Shown: positions 54,140-63,576, numbered from the stretch's first letter. The stretch: DNA of 64,000 nt from Demequina sp. NBRC 110052 (GCF_002090075.1 NZ_BBRI01000002.1:124001-188000); one strand, 5' to 3'. The notes: generated by a model not told the origin, from the sequence alone. Program-made: numbers and translations.

Positions 54140-54168
54140 TTGACAGGACCAAGGTCCCGGATTAGCGT
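54140..54168 (+). promoter_or_regulatory. Promoter of the 3-hydroxybutyrate/importer operon
   Basis: A perfect TTGACA (54140-54145), a 17-base spacer and TAGCGT (54163-54168) make the best sigma-70-type promoter in the window. The predicted start is near 54174. Confidence 0.65.
54145..54158. promoter_or_regulatory. DosR-like palindrome within the promoter spacer (site D)
   Basis: AGGACCAAGGTCCC contains GGACC-AA-GGTCC, as in the boxes near the anaerobic genes. Here it lies between -35 and -10, so a bound protein would more likely repress than activate. Confidence 0.45.
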
Positions 54169-54176
54169 CAGCAGCA

Positions 54177-54221
54177 ACCTGAATCACCTTTCAGGTTTGG
54201 AACTTTCAATGGCGAAAGGTG
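54177..54221 (+). promoter_or_regulatory. Leader RNA with mutually exclusive hairpins
   Basis: ACCTGAA (54177-54183) can pair with TTCAGGT (54190-54196). Alternatively CACCTTTC (54185-54192) pairs with GAAAGGTG (54214-54221), which contains the AAAGG ribosome-binding site for the gene at 54229. The two stems share bases, so only one can form. A small CTTTC-GAAAG stem also covers the site. Confidence 0.45.
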
Positions 54222-54228
54222 TCCCCAC

Positions 54229-55440
54229 ATGCGTGGAACAACGACGTTGCTCGCGAGCGCTGCGGCGCTCACGGCGCTTGCCCTCGCGGCATGCGCTCCC
54301 TCCGAGGCGGATCCGGACCCCACGTCCTCCGCCACCGACACCGGCAGCGAGACCACCACGGTCACCGTCGGCATCATCACCTCCGAGACCGGCCCTCTCG
54401 CCGGCTACGGGGAGCAGTACCTGGCGGGCTTCCGAGCCGGCCTCGACTACGCGACCGACGGAACCGGCCAGGTCGGCGATGTCGTGATTGACGTCGACTA
54501 CCGCGACGACGCGGGCGACGCCGACAAGGCGGTCACGATCGCCAAGGAGCTCATCGGAAGCGGCGTCAACATTCTTGCTGGCACCGTGTCGTCCGGCGTG
54601 GCCCTCTCGGTCGCCGAGCAGGCGGCGCAGAACCAGGTTCTGTACATCTCGGGACCCGCCGCAGCCGACGCCATCACCGGCATCAACGAGTACACGTTCC
54701 GTTCGGGCCGGCAGTCCTCGCAGGACGTCGCGACCGCGGGAACGTTCCTCGACGACATCGCAGGTCAGGACGTGCTCGTGTTCGCCCAGGACACCGCCTT
54801 CGGTCAGGGCAACGTCGCCGCCGTGGACGCGATCCTGGGAGGCCAGGGCGCGAACGTCACGTCGCTGCTAGTCGCGGAGGACGTCACGGAGTTCACGACG
54901 TTCGCCCAGCAGGTGATCGACGCGGCTCCCGACCTCGTATTCGTCGCGTGGGCCGGTGCCACCTCCGGTGCGATGTGGGAGGCCATGAGCCAGCAGGACG
55001 TGTTCGCCTCGATTCCCGTCGTCACGGGACTCGGCGATTCCGCCACCTACGGCGCCTACGGCGCGGCGAGCGAGCAGATCTCGTTCCTCAACCACTACTT
55101 CCCTGGCGGCCCGTCGAACTCGGTCAATGACGCGATGGTGTCCGCCATCGAGGACGAGGGCGGCACTGCCGACCTCTTCAGCCCTGACGGATTCAATGCC
55201 GCACTGATGATCGTGCACGCGATCGAGGCCGGCTACGACGACGTCGACGGCATGATCGCCGCTCTCGAGGGCTGGACCTTCGACGGCCCGAAGGGAAGCA
55301 CCACGGTGCGCGCCTCTGATCACGCCCTGATCCAGGAGATGTACCAGGTCTCGCTCGTCGCCGACGGCGACTCGTACGCCCCCGAGCTGATCGCCACCGT
55401 GGGTGCCGACCAGGTCACCCCCGCCGAGGTCACGGAGTAG
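54229..55440 (+). CDS. ABC transporter substrate-binding lipoprotein (LivK/branched-chain type)
   Basis: This 403-residue periplasmic-binding-type lipoprotein has the signal peptide and lipobox LALAACAP (Cys near residue 22), so it is membrane-anchored outside the cell. The Peripla_BP_6 domain follows (GIITSETGPLAGYG, then ILAGTVSSGVALSV). A Ser/Thr-rich linker joins the two. It is the first gene of the operon with livG/F/H/M-like genes. The ligand is probably a carboxylate, perhaps 3-hydroxybutyrate, given the downstream enzymes (inference). Confidence 0.88.
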   Translation: MRGTTTLLASAAALTALALAACAPSEADPDPTSSATDTGSETTTVTVGIITSETGPLAGYGEQYLAGFRAGLDYATDGTGQVGDVVIDVDYRDDAGDADKAVTIAKELIGSGVNILAGTVSSGVALSVAEQAAQNQVLYISGPAAADAITGINEYTFRSGRQSSQDVATAGTFLDDIAGQDVLVFAQDTAFGQGNVAAVDAILGGQGANVTSLLVAEDVTEFTTFAQQVIDAAPDLVFVAWAGATSGAMWEAMSQQDVFASIPVVTGLGDSATYGAYGAASEQISFLNHYFPGGPSNSVNDAMVSAIEDEGGTADLFSPDGFNAALMIVHAIEAGYDDVDGMIAALEGWTFDGPKGSTTVRASDHALIQEMYQVSLVADGDSYAPELIATVGADQVTPAEVTE

Positions 55441-55447
55441 CCCCGGC

Positions 55448-56212
55448 ATGAGCGCACCCACCCCGCCCGCGCTGCACGTCGACGGCATCGGCCTCACGAT
55501 CGGAGGCGCGACGATCCTCGACGGCGTCGACCTCCACGTCGAGCCCGGCACCAAGATCGGCGTCATCGGTCCCAACGGCGCTGGCAAGACCACCCTGTTC
55601 AACGTGATCTCGGGGGTTATGCGACCCACCGCGGGCACGGTGACGCTCGGCGGCACCGACATCACCCGGATGTCGGTGCCCGCCCGAGCGCGGGCGGGGC
55701 TGGGGCGCACCTTCCAGACATCGAGCTACTTTCCGCGACTCTCGGTCCTCGAGAACGTCCGGGTCGCGGCCCAGGTGTCACGCGGCGGCAACTACTCGCT
55801 GCTGCACTTCCCACGTCGCGACGACCCAGCCACCGAGGCTGCACACGCGGCGCTGCACGAGGTCGGGTTGGCGCATCGGGCCGATGCGATGGCAGGCGAC
55901 ATCTCCCACGGCGACAAGCGCAAGCTGGAGATCGCGACGCTGCTGGCGACCGACACTCGCATCGTCCTGCTCGACGAGCCCATGGCAGGAGTCGGCTCGG
56001 GCGACGTCAACGGCCTCGTCGACCGCATCCGCGATCTGCATGACGGCGGTCGACGCACGGTTCTGATGGTCGAGCACCACATCGATGTGCTCCTCGGCCT
56101 CGTGGACAAGGTCGCCGTCATGTACAGCGGCTCGATCCTCGCGTTCGACGAGCCGCAGCGCATCATGGACGACCCCGTCGTGCAGCGCGCATACCTGGGG
56201 ACGGCCGCATGA
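55448..56212 (+). CDS. ABC transporter ATP-binding protein (LivG type)
   Basis: This 254-residue ATPase has Walker A GPNGAGKTT near residue 42, a signature loop at about 155-160 (ISHGDKRKLE, where the usual LSGGQ is replaced by SHGDKR) and Walker B IVLLDEPMAG. The altered signature is common in LivG proteins. Its stop overlaps the next start by 4 bases. Confidence 0.9.
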   Translation: MSAPTPPALHVDGIGLTIGGATILDGVDLHVEPGTKIGVIGPNGAGKTTLFNVISGVMRPTAGTVTLGGTDITRMSVPARARAGLGRTFQTSSYFPRLSVLENVRVAAQVSRGGNYSLLHFPRRDDPATEAAHAALHEVGLAHRADAMAGDISHGDKRKLEIATLLATDTRIVLLDEPMAGVGSGDVNGLVDRIRDLHDGGRRTVLMVEHHIDVLLGLVDKVAVMYSGSILAFDEPQRIMDDPVVQRAYLGTAA

Positions 56213-56943
56213 GCACCATCCTCGAGGTCGCAGGGATGAGCGCATCCATCGGCAGCCAGCAGGTCGTCGAGTCCGTGTCCTTCTCGGTTCCCGACACAGG
56301 GATCACGGCGGTGCTGGGACGCAACGGCGTCGGCAAGACCTCCACGCTGCGCGGCATCCTTGGACTCATCAAGCGCAAGGGGGAGGTCACGCTCGCGGGC
56401 GAGCGCATCGACGGCCTGCCCACCCACAGAATCGTGCAGCGCGGGGTGGGCTACGTGCCCGAGGACCGCGAGGTCTTCGCATCCCTCACTGTCGCCGAGA
56501 ACCTCGCGCTGGCCGAACGTCAGGCGAACCCGCGGCGAGACTTCGTCGCCCACCTGTTCCCCGACCTCGTCGAGCGACGTGCTCAGATGGCAGGAACCCT
56601 CTCCGGTGGTCAGCAGCAAATGGTGTCGGTGGCGCGCGCGCTGCTCAACGACAACCGGCTCCTGCTCGTCGACGAGCCCACCAAGGGCCTCGCACCGCGG
56701 ATCGTGAACGAGGTCGCCGGCGCGCTCGAGGAGGCCTCCCGAACGGTGCCGATCCTGCTTGTCGAGCAGAACCTCGAGGTCGTCAAGCGCCTCGCCAAGG
56801 ACGCGATCGTCATCGACGGCGGGCGCGTGGTCCACCGCGGCGACGCGCGCGAGATTCTTGGCGACGAGGAGCTCACGCGCCGACTGCTAGGGGTCCACGG
56901 CGACGCGCCCGCGGACGGGCACGGGACGGAGGAGCGCGCATGA
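56209..56943 (+). CDS. ABC transporter ATP-binding protein (LivF type)
   Basis: This 244-residue ATPase has Walker A GRNGVGKT near residue 38, signature LSGGQQQMVSVARAL and Walker B LLLVDEPTKGLAP. LivF partners LivG in branched-chain-type importers. It shows four-base overlaps with both neighbours. Confidence 0.93.
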   Translation: MSTILEVAGMSASIGSQQVVESVSFSVPDTGITAVLGRNGVGKTSTLRGILGLIKRKGEVTLAGERIDGLPTHRIVQRGVGYVPEDREVFASLTVAENLALAERQANPRRDFVAHLFPDLVERRAQMAGTLSGGQQQMVSVARALLNDNRLLLVDEPTKGLAPRIVNEVAGALEEASRTVPILLVEQNLEVVKRLAKDAIVIDGGRVVHRGDAREILGDEELTRRLLGVHGDAPADGHGTEERA

Positions 56944-57818
56944 GCACCCTCGTCCTCGTCCTCGTCACCGGCGTCGGCCTCGGTGCCCTGTACTTCCTCG
57001 TCGCCTCGGGGCTGAGCCTCATCTACGGGCTGATGCACGTGCTCAACTTCGCGCACGGCGTCTTCCTCACGCTCGGAGCGTTCCTCGGGTGGGAGGTCGC
57101 CAGCCGCATCGGCGCCACCGGCTGGCCCGCGTTCCTCCTGTCGATCCTGGTCGGCGGACTCGTCGGCACAGCGTTCGCCACGGTCACGGAGCTCGCCCTC
57201 ATCCGCCCGCTGTACGAACGGCACATCGAGCAGGTGCTCGTCACCGTCGGCCTCGCGTTCGCGGCAGTCGCACTGTTCGAAGGCATCTGGGGCTCCGACC
57301 CGATCTTCATCACCGGGCCTGCATGGCTCGACGAGACCACGACGCTGCTCGGCGCGCGGATCCCGAACGTGTACTTCGTGCTGATGATCGCGGCGACCGC
57401 GCTGCTCGCGAGTCTCGTCGTCTTCCTGCGCTACACGCGGTACGGCATGATCATTCGCGCTGGCGTGGAGAACCGCGCGATGGTCACGGCGCTTGGCATC
57501 GACGTGAAGAAGTCGTTCACGCTCGTGTTCGCCATCGGCGGCTCCGCAGCCGGCGTCGGCGGCGTGCTGGCAGCCCACTACACCGGATACGTCTCAGCTC
57601 ACCTGGGGCAGACGCTGCTGATCTTCGCGTTCATCGTCACCGTGATCGGAGGCCTCGGGTCGCTCTCGGGCGCGGCGATCGCGTCCGTGCTCGTCGCGGT
57701 GCTGCAGCAGCTCGCGAACTACTACCTGGGCGGCACCGGCGACCTCATCGTCGTCGTCGCGCTCGCAGTCGTGCTGCTCGTGCGACCGCGAGGTCTGCTC
57801 GGAAGGAGGCCGGCATGA
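56940..57818 (+). CDS. ABC transporter permease (LivH type)
   Basis: This 292-residue permease has about eight hydrophobic segments, the opening ALYFLVASGLSLIYGLMHVLNFAHG that marks LivH, and the EAA-like coupling loop (RAGVENRAMVTALGIDV). The ATG overlaps the preceding stop by four bases, as does the next start. Confidence 0.93.
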   Translation: MSTLVLVLVTGVGLGALYFLVASGLSLIYGLMHVLNFAHGVFLTLGAFLGWEVASRIGATGWPAFLLSILVGGLVGTAFATVTELALIRPLYERHIEQVLVTVGLAFAAVALFEGIWGSDPIFITGPAWLDETTTLLGARIPNVYFVLMIAATALLASLVVFLRYTRYGMIIRAGVENRAMVTALGIDVKKSFTLVFAIGGSAAGVGGVLAAHYTGYVSAHLGQTLLIFAFIVTVIGGLGSLSGAAIASVLVAVLQQLANYYLGGTGDLIVVVALAVVLLVRPRGLLGRRPA

Positions 57819-58918
57819 GCGACTTCATCCGCACCTGGTGGAAGCTCCTCGCGGGCGTGGCCGGAGTGGTGTTCATGGCGCTACTGCCGCTGCTGAACAT
57901 CTCTGTTCCTGGAGTGCTGCCCACTCCCACGTATCAGCCGGGCACGCTCGCGCTGCTCTCGCTCGCGATGGTGTTCTCGGCGCTGGCGCTCTCATACAAC
58001 ATGCTCCTGGGCACCGGAGGCATGCTGTCGTTCGGCCACGCCCTGTACTTCGGCGCGGGCGCCTACGGGCTGGGCATCATCCTCGCGAACTTCGGCGTGC
58101 CCCTGTGGCCAGGCGTGCTCATCGCGCTGCTCGGCGGCCTGCTGATCGCGATCGTGACCGGTGCGATCAGCATGCGCGTGTCCGGTATCCCTTTCGCGAT
58201 GGTCACGCTCGCGTTCGCCCAGGCGGGTTCCGTGCTCGTGCGTCGCAACTCCTCCGTGACCGGGGGAGAGGAGGGCCTCTCGCTCAACACGGAGCACGTG
58301 CCCGACGGATTGGTCGGCGTCGCCAACACGCGCAACCTCTACTGGTTCGCCCTCGGCGTCGTCGTGCTCGTGTACCTGGTCGCCCTGTGGGTGGATCGTT
58401 CCCGCCTGGGGCACCTCGCTCGCGCCACGCGAGAGAACGAGCTGCGCATCCGGGTGCTGGGCCTTGAGCCCACCCGCGCTCGCTTCGTTCTCTTCCTCAT
58501 CGCGGCCCTGAGCGCGTCTGGGGCCGGCGTGGCCTATATCCTGCTGCAGTCCGGCACTGTCCCTCGAGCCGTGTCGGCCGACCTGACCATCACGGTGCTG
58601 GTCATGGTTGTGCTCGGCGGCGTGGGCTATCGCTGGGGCGCCGTGCTGGGCGGCTTCCTGTACACGATCCTCGATCAACGGCTCACTGTGCTCGCGGGAT
58701 CCGAAGCGATCGAGGGCTTGCCCTCCGTACTGCGCATCCCGCTGAGCGAGCCGCTGTTCCTGCTCGGCACGCTGTTCATCCTCGTTGTGATCTTCCTGCC
58801 GGGCGGCATCGCAGGCACGGTCGAGACCCGCTGGCTGCAGCGCCGCCGCGCCGACGCGCTCACGGAGCTCGACGACGACGCGGACGAGGCCCAGCGGCCG
58901 AGCGAGGTGCGGCCATGA
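57815..58918 (+). CDS. ABC transporter permease (LivM type)
   Basis: This 367-residue permease has about nine hydrophobic segments, with GTGGMLSFGHALYFGAGAYG and the coupling loop RATRENELRIRVLGLEP. It completes the importer. GGAAGGAGG lies 5 bases before the ATG. The last ~25 residues are an acidic cytoplasmic tail. The stop overlaps the ligase start by 4 bases. Confidence 0.93.
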   Translation: MSDFIRTWWKLLAGVAGVVFMALLPLLNISVPGVLPTPTYQPGTLALLSLAMVFSALALSYNMLLGTGGMLSFGHALYFGAGAYGLGIILANFGVPLWPGVLIALLGGLLIAIVTGAISMRVSGIPFAMVTLAFAQAGSVLVRRNSSVTGGEEGLSLNTEHVPDGLVGVANTRNLYWFALGVVVLVYLVALWVDRSRLGHLARATRENELRIRVLGLEPTRARFVLFLIAALSASGAGVAYILLQSGTVPRAVSADLTITVLVMVVLGGVGYRWGAVLGGFLYTILDQRLTVLAGSEAIEGLPSVLRIPLSEPLFLLGTLFILVVIFLPGGIAGTVETRWLQRRRADALTELDDDADEAQRPSEVRP

Positions 58919-60462
58919 CTCACACCGACCCCGGCGAGCACACCCTCGGGCGCTGGTTCGTCGACGCCGCCGCGCGCGACCCCCAGCGCGCAGCGATCGA
59001 TGACCGCGGAGTCGTGCTCACGTACGAACGGCTGGTCGAGCGAGCGCGGTCGCTCTCCGACGCGCTCGCCCAGGCGGGCTACGGCGCTGGCGACCGCGTC
59101 GTGACAGTCTCCGGCTCGTCAGCGGACCAGGTGGTCACGTTCGCCGCGTGCGCGCTCAGCGGCCTTGCGCTCGCGCCGCTCTCAGTCAGGCTCTCCGCTG
59201 CCGAGATCGCCGCGCAGATCGAGCGCACGGACCCTGCTCTCGTACTCGTGGACGAGGACCGCGCACCCCTGGCGCGTGAGGCGCTCGAGCTCGCTCACGT
59301 AAGCACGCCCTCAGCCCGCATGGGCACCGCCGGCGCGGAGGCACACGTGCCCCGGGCGCTGGTGCCCCGTCCCGCCCGCGCACCGCGCGACGACGATCCG
59401 CTGCTGATCCTGTTCACGTCAGGGTCGGAAGCCGACCCCAAGGGGGTCGTGCTGACCCATCGCTCATGCTTCTGGACCAATATGGCGCTGGGCCAGGCGA
59501 TGCCGATCCACGCGGATGACACCGTGTTGTGCATCCTCCCGCAGTTTCATGTCGCCGCGTGGAACGTGCAGCCGCTGCTCGCGTGGCGCGCGGGTGCGAC
59601 GGTCGTGCTCGAGCGCGGCTTCGAACCCTCGCGGGTGCTGCGCCTGATCGAGAGCCGCCGGGTCACCTGCATGATGGGCGTGCCCACTCAGTATCGCCTG
59701 CTCGTCGAGGACGCCGAGTGGGAGGGCACCGATCTGGGCTCACTGCGCCTGGCGGTGAGCGGCGGCGCGCCCACACCACCCGATCTCGAGGAAGCGTGGG
59801 CCTCTCGCGCCGAGCGGCTCACTCTCGGCTACGGCCTCACCGAGGCCGGACCGAACGTGCTGTACCGCGCGCCGTCGGACGAGGTGCACGCCAGGGGCCG
59901 TGCTGCTCGTCCATACCCGCACGTGAGCGTTTCGCTACGAGACCCTGCCACCGGTCTCGAGGTGGGGCCTGGAGGTCAGGGAGAGCTCTGGGTGCACGGA
60001 CCTGGCCTCTTCGCCGGCTACGTGGATGACGCCGACGCGACGGCCGCCGTGCTCGTCGACGGATGGCTACGCACCGGCGACCTCGCGATCGCAGATGGAC
60101 ACGGCGGCGTGACGATCGTGGACCGGCTCAAGGACATCTTCATCTCCGGCGGCGAGAACGTCGCGCCGGCCGAGGTCGAACGTGCGCTGGAACAGCATTC
60201 GCTCGTGGCGCGCGCGGCAGTCGTGGGTGTGCCGGATCGAGTCTGGGGAGAGCGAGGGATGGCCTTCGTGGCACTGCGGCCGGGCGCGGCCGTCGGCGTG
60301 GACGAACTGCTTGCGCACTGCCGCGATCGGCTCGCAGGCTTCAAGGTGCCCGTCCGCATCGAGATCGTTCCGGACCTGCCTCGTGGCGCACTGGACAAGA
60401 TCGCACGGGCGCGTCTCAGGCGCAGCGCCGTCGCCCTGATCCGAAAGGAGGTCGACGGATGA
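58915..60462 (+). CDS. AMP-forming acyl-CoA ligase
   Basis: This 515-residue adenylate-forming ligase has the A3 motif FTSGSEADPKGVVLTH, the A5 motif GYGLTEAGPN, A7 WLRTGDLAIADGHGG and the terminal Lys in LPRGALDKIARARL. It is shorter than the FadD at 43 kb and lies in a carboxylate-uptake operon, so a short- or medium-chain hydroxy- or oxo-acid is a reasonable substrate. Its product could be 3-hydroxybutyryl- or acetoacetyl-CoA; inference only. Confidence 0.88.
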   Translation: MTHTDPGEHTLGRWFVDAAARDPQRAAIDDRGVVLTYERLVERARSLSDALAQAGYGAGDRVVTVSGSSADQVVTFAACALSGLALAPLSVRLSAAEIAAQIERTDPALVLVDEDRAPLAREALELAHVSTPSARMGTAGAEAHVPRALVPRPARAPRDDDPLLILFTSGSEADPKGVVLTHRSCFWTNMALGQAMPIHADDTVLCILPQFHVAAWNVQPLLAWRAGATVVLERGFEPSRVLRLIESRRVTCMMGVPTQYRLLVEDAEWEGTDLGSLRLAVSGGAPTPPDLEEAWASRAERLTLGYGLTEAGPNVLYRAPSDEVHARGRAARPYPHVSVSLRDPATGLEVGPGGQGELWVHGPGLFAGYVDDADATAAVLVDGWLRTGDLAIADGHGGVTIVDRLKDIFISGGENVAPAEVERALEQHSLVARAAVVGVPDRVWGERGMAFVALRPGAAVGVDELLAHCRDRLAGFKVPVRIEIVPDLPRGALDKIARARLRRSAVALIRKEVDG

Positions 60463-61142
60463 ACGAGACCGGCACCACCGAGGTCTCCCAGGCCACCGGC
60501 AAGCCACTGTCGGCGCGCGGGCTCGCCACGCGCGCCCGCCTGCTCGAGTCCGCCGAACTGGTCTTCGTGGAGCTCGGGTATCACGAGGCGTCGATCGTGA
60601 GGATCACCGAGCGCGCAGGCGTGGGCCTCGGCACCTTCTATCTGTACTTCGACTCCAAGCAGAGCATCTTCGAGGCACTGGTGCTGGACCTCAACGCGCG
60701 CGTGCGCCAGGCCATGAGTCAGGCGATGGTGGGCGCGACCAGCCGCCTCGAGGCGGAACGGCGAGGCTTCGAAGGGTTCTTCGCCTTCACCGCCGAGCAC
60801 CCCGCGCTGTATCGCGTCGTGCGCGAGGCCGAGCTCGTGTCGCCGCAGGCGATGCGCGAGCATTACGCGCGCATCGTCGAGGGCTACCGCGAGGGTCTGC
60901 GTCAGGCGCAGCGCGACGGAGAGATCGCGGCCGACCTCGACCCGGAGGTCACCGCATGGGCGCTCATGGGCGTCGGCGAGCTGATCGGCATGCGCTATGT
61001 GCTCTGGGAGCGCGATGCGCAGGGCCGCGCTCCGCGCAGCATCGACCCGCAGGTGCTCGACGCCGCGATGCGCTTCGTCGACGGCGCGCTCCGCTCGTCG
61101 CGCAGGCCACCCCACGACCACGACACGAAGGAGGCATCATGA
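60459..61142 (+). CDS. TetR-family regulator within the importer/ketone-body operon
   Basis: This 227-residue TetR/AcrR regulator has the helix-turn-helix at about 47-75 (IVRITERAGVGLGTFYLYFDSK). The ligand domain (80-210) resembles fatty-acid-type TetR regulators. It overlaps both neighbours by four bases, so it is encoded inside the operon it may control. The palindromes near 54.15-54.2 kb are candidate targets. Confidence 0.88.
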   Translation: MNETGTTEVSQATGKPLSARGLATRARLLESAELVFVELGYHEASIVRITERAGVGLGTFYLYFDSKQSIFEALVLDLNARVRQAMSQAMVGATSRLEAERRGFEGFFAFTAEHPALYRVVREAELVSPQAMREHYARIVEGYREGLRQAQRDGEIAADLDPEVTAWALMGVGELIGMRYVLWERDAQGRAPRSIDPQVLDAAMRFVDGALRSSRRPPHDHDTKEAS

Positions 61143-61891
61143 CCGCGCAAGACCTTGAGGGTCGCCACGCCCTCATCACAGGGGCCGCGAGCGGCATCGG
61201 ACGCGCATGCGCGCTCGAGCTCGCGGGTCGTGGTGCGCGCGTGACGATCGCCGACCTCGACGGTGACGGTGCCGCTGCCGTGGCGCGCGAGGTCGGGGGA
61301 GAGGCGTGGCAGGTGGACCTGGCACGCACGCACGAGCTCGATGACCTCACGCTCGACGTCGACATCCTCATCAACAACGCCGGCATCCAACGCGTCAGCC
61401 CCATCCAGGACTTCGACCCGGCGGCGTTCAGGCTCATCCAGGACCTCATGCTCGTGGCGCCGTTCCTGCTGATCCGCGCGGCGCTTCCGGGCATGTACGA
61501 GCGGGGTTGGGGCCGTGTGATCAACCTGTCGTCGGTGCATGGTCTGCGCGCGTCAGCCTTCAAGTCGGCGTACGTGGCGGCCAAGCACGGTCTCGAAGGG
61601 CTGAGCAAAGTCACGGCGCTCGAGGGCGGCGCCCACGGCGTGACGTCGAACTGCGTCAACCCCGGATACGTGCGTACGCCGCTCGTGGAGAAGCAGATCG
61701 CCGACCAGGCGCGCATCCACGGGATTCCCGAGTCCGAGGTGGTGGAGCGCATCATGATCACCGAGTCCGCCGTGAAGCGCCTGGTCGAGCCGACAGAGGT
61801 CGCCTCGCTGGTCGGGTGGCTCGCGAGCGACAACGCCGGTATGGTCACGGGCGCGTCGTACACGATGGATGGCGGGTGGTCGGCCCGATGA
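61139..61891 (+). CDS. 3-hydroxybutyrate dehydrogenase
   Basis: BdhA interconverts (R)-3-hydroxybutyrate and acetoacetate with NAD. The 250-residue SDR has TGAASGIGRA near residue 15, NNAGIQRVSPI, catalytic SSVHGL, YVAAKHG (Tyr-Lys) and the BdhA-specific stretch PLVEKQIADQARIHGI ending in DGGWSAR. The similarity covers the full length, clearer than a generic SDR. It sits with 3-oxoacid CoA-transferase, a classic ketone-body pair. Confidence 0.86.
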   Translation: MTAQDLEGRHALITGAASGIGRACALELAGRGARVTIADLDGDGAAAVAREVGGEAWQVDLARTHELDDLTLDVDILINNAGIQRVSPIQDFDPAAFRLIQDLMLVAPFLLIRAALPGMYERGWGRVINLSSVHGLRASAFKSAYVAAKHGLEGLSKVTALEGGAHGVTSNCVNPGYVRTPLVEKQIADQARIHGIPESEVVERIMITESAVKRLVEPTEVASLVGWLASDNAGMVTGASYTMDGGWSAR

Positions 61892-62799
61892 CCGATCCAC
61901 GTCTGCGCCACCTCCAGGTGCCCGTGGTCGGGGGGAGCCTGCACGTGGGCGTCTGGGAACCCGAGGGTGAAGCCAGCGCCACGATCCTCGCGATCCACGG
62001 CGTCACGTCATCGCATCTGGCGTGGGCGTGGCTCGCCGAGGCGATGCCCGGGGTGCGGATCGTCGCCCCCGACCTGCGTGGGCGTGGCCGTTCGCAGGGA
62101 CTCGCGGGCGGCGGGGGCATGGCCACGCATGCGGACGACGTGGCAGCCGTCATCGACGCTCTCGCACTCGGTCCCGCGACGATCGTCGGGCACTCGATGG
62201 GCGGATTCGTCGCGGTAGTGACCGCAAGCATGCATCCGGAGGTCGTCGCGGGGCTGCTGCTGCTGGACGGCGGCGTGCCGTTCGGCGTCCCCCAGGGCCT
62301 CTCGCCCGAGGAAGCCGTCCAAGCGGTGCTGGGCCCGACAGCCGACAGGCTTCGCATGCGGTTCGGCGATGAGGCCGCGTATCTCGACTTCTGGCGCGCG
62401 CACCCCGCGTTCGCGGACACGTGGGACGCGCGGCTCGAGGAGTACCTCAGGTACGACCTGGTGCGCTGCGAGGGCGATCTCGCTCCTGCGACGTCGTATG
62501 CCACGACCGTCGCCGACACGGTTGACCTCATGACGGGCTCGGACGTGCCCGACGCGCTTCGCAGCCTCGCTGTGCCGGCCACCTTCATCACGGTGCCGCT
62601 CGGGTTGACCGCGGCGCCCCCGGGCCTGTACTCACCTGAGCGCCTCGCGTCGCTGCCGGTCGAAGCGCCCACTCTCGTGCACCGCCGCCTCGCGGACTTC
62701 AACCACTACACGCTCGTCATGTCGACCGCCGGGGCCTCTGCTGTGGCCGGACTGGTCGAAGAAGCGCTCGCAGCGTCGCGCGCGCAGAAGGAGGGATAG
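61888..62799 (+). CDS. Alpha/beta hydrolase of the 3-hydroxybutyrate operon
   Basis: This 303-residue hydrolase has HGVTSSHLAW (oxyanion) near residue 39, nucleophile elbow GHSMGGF near 105 and a late His in FNHYTLVMS. It lacks a signal peptide. Placement between bdhA and the CoA-transferase suggests hydrolysis of a 3-hydroxybutyrate ester or oligomer, or of a lactone, inside the cell. The usual PHB-oligomer-hydrolase lipase box is not diagnostic, so the substrate is open. Confidence 0.78.
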   Translation: MTDPRLRHLQVPVVGGSLHVGVWEPEGEASATILAIHGVTSSHLAWAWLAEAMPGVRIVAPDLRGRGRSQGLAGGGGMATHADDVAAVIDALALGPATIVGHSMGGFVAVVTASMHPEVVAGLLLLDGGVPFGVPQGLSPEEAVQAVLGPTADRLRMRFGDEAAYLDFWRAHPAFADTWDARLEEYLRYDLVRCEGDLAPATSYATTVADTVDLMTGSDVPDALRSLAVPATFITVPLGLTAAPPGLYSPERLASLPVEAPTLVHRRLADFNHYTLVMSTAGASAVAGLVEEALAASRAQKEG

Positions 62800-62801
62800 C
62801 C

Positions 62802-63575
62802 ATGGACAAGACCGTCGCCTCGGCCGCCGAAGCGGTCGCGGACGTCCCGGACGGAGCCTCACTCGCCGTCGGGGGCTTCGGCCTGTGCGGCAACCCGATG
62901 GACCTGATCTCGGCGCTCCTCGCGCAGGGCACGCGAGACCTGTCGATCGTGTCGAACAACTGCGGCGTGGACGACTGGGGGCTGGGCCTGCTGCTCGGCG
63001 CCGGGCGTCTGCGCAAGATGACGGCCTCGTACGTCGGCGAGAACAAGGAGTTCGAGCGCCAGTTCCTCTCCGGAGAACTCGAGGTCGAACTCACTCCGCA
63101 GGGCACGCTGGCCGAGAAGCTCAGGGCCGGCGGGTCCGGCATCGGCGCCTTCTGGACGCAGACCGGGGTCGGCACCCAGGTCTCGGAGGGAGGACTCCCG
63201 CTGCGGTACGGCAGCGATGGCCGCGTGGCCGTCGCCTCGCCGCCCAAGGAGGTCCGCGTGTTCGACACGCCGCGAGGGCCACGCGAGCATGTGCTCGAGC
63301 AGGCGATCTTCACCGATTTCGCGCTCGTGCACGCCGCCGTGGGAGACACCCACGGCAACCTCGTCTTCCACTCGAGCGCGCGCAACTTCAATCCGCTCGC
63401 AGCGATGGCCGGACGCGTCTGCATCGCGCAGGTGGAGCGGCTCGTGGGGCCGGGCGAGATCGCCCCCGACGACGTCCACCTTCCCGGCGTGTACGTGCAG
63501 CGGATCGTCGAGGTCGGGACCGACATCGAGAAGCGGATCGAACGCCGCACCGTGACGGAGAGGACGGCGCACTGA
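62802..63575 (+). CDS. scoA: 3-oxoacid CoA-transferase subunit A
   Basis: Subunit A of SCOT activates acetoacetate with succinyl-CoA. The 257-residue protein shows GGFGLCGNP near residue 24, [24 protein letters not shown] and [17 protein letters not shown], all typical of ScoA. Its stop is one base before the start of subunit B. With bdhA it converts 3-hydroxybutyrate to acetoacetyl-CoA, ready for thiolase. Confidence 0.92.
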   Translation: MDKTVASAAEAVADVPDGASLAVGGFGLCGNPMDLISALLAQGTRDLSIVSNNCGVDDWGLGLLLGAGRLRKMTASYVGENKEFERQFLSGELEVELTPQGTLAEKLRAGGSGIGAFWTQTGVGTQVSEGGLPLRYGSDGRVAVASPPKEVRVFDTPRGPREHVLEQAIFTDFALVHAAVGDTHGNLVFHSSARNFNPLAAMAGRVCIAQVERLVGPGEIAPDDVHLPGVYVQRIVEVGTDIEKRIERRTVTERTAH

Positions 63576-63576
63576 C

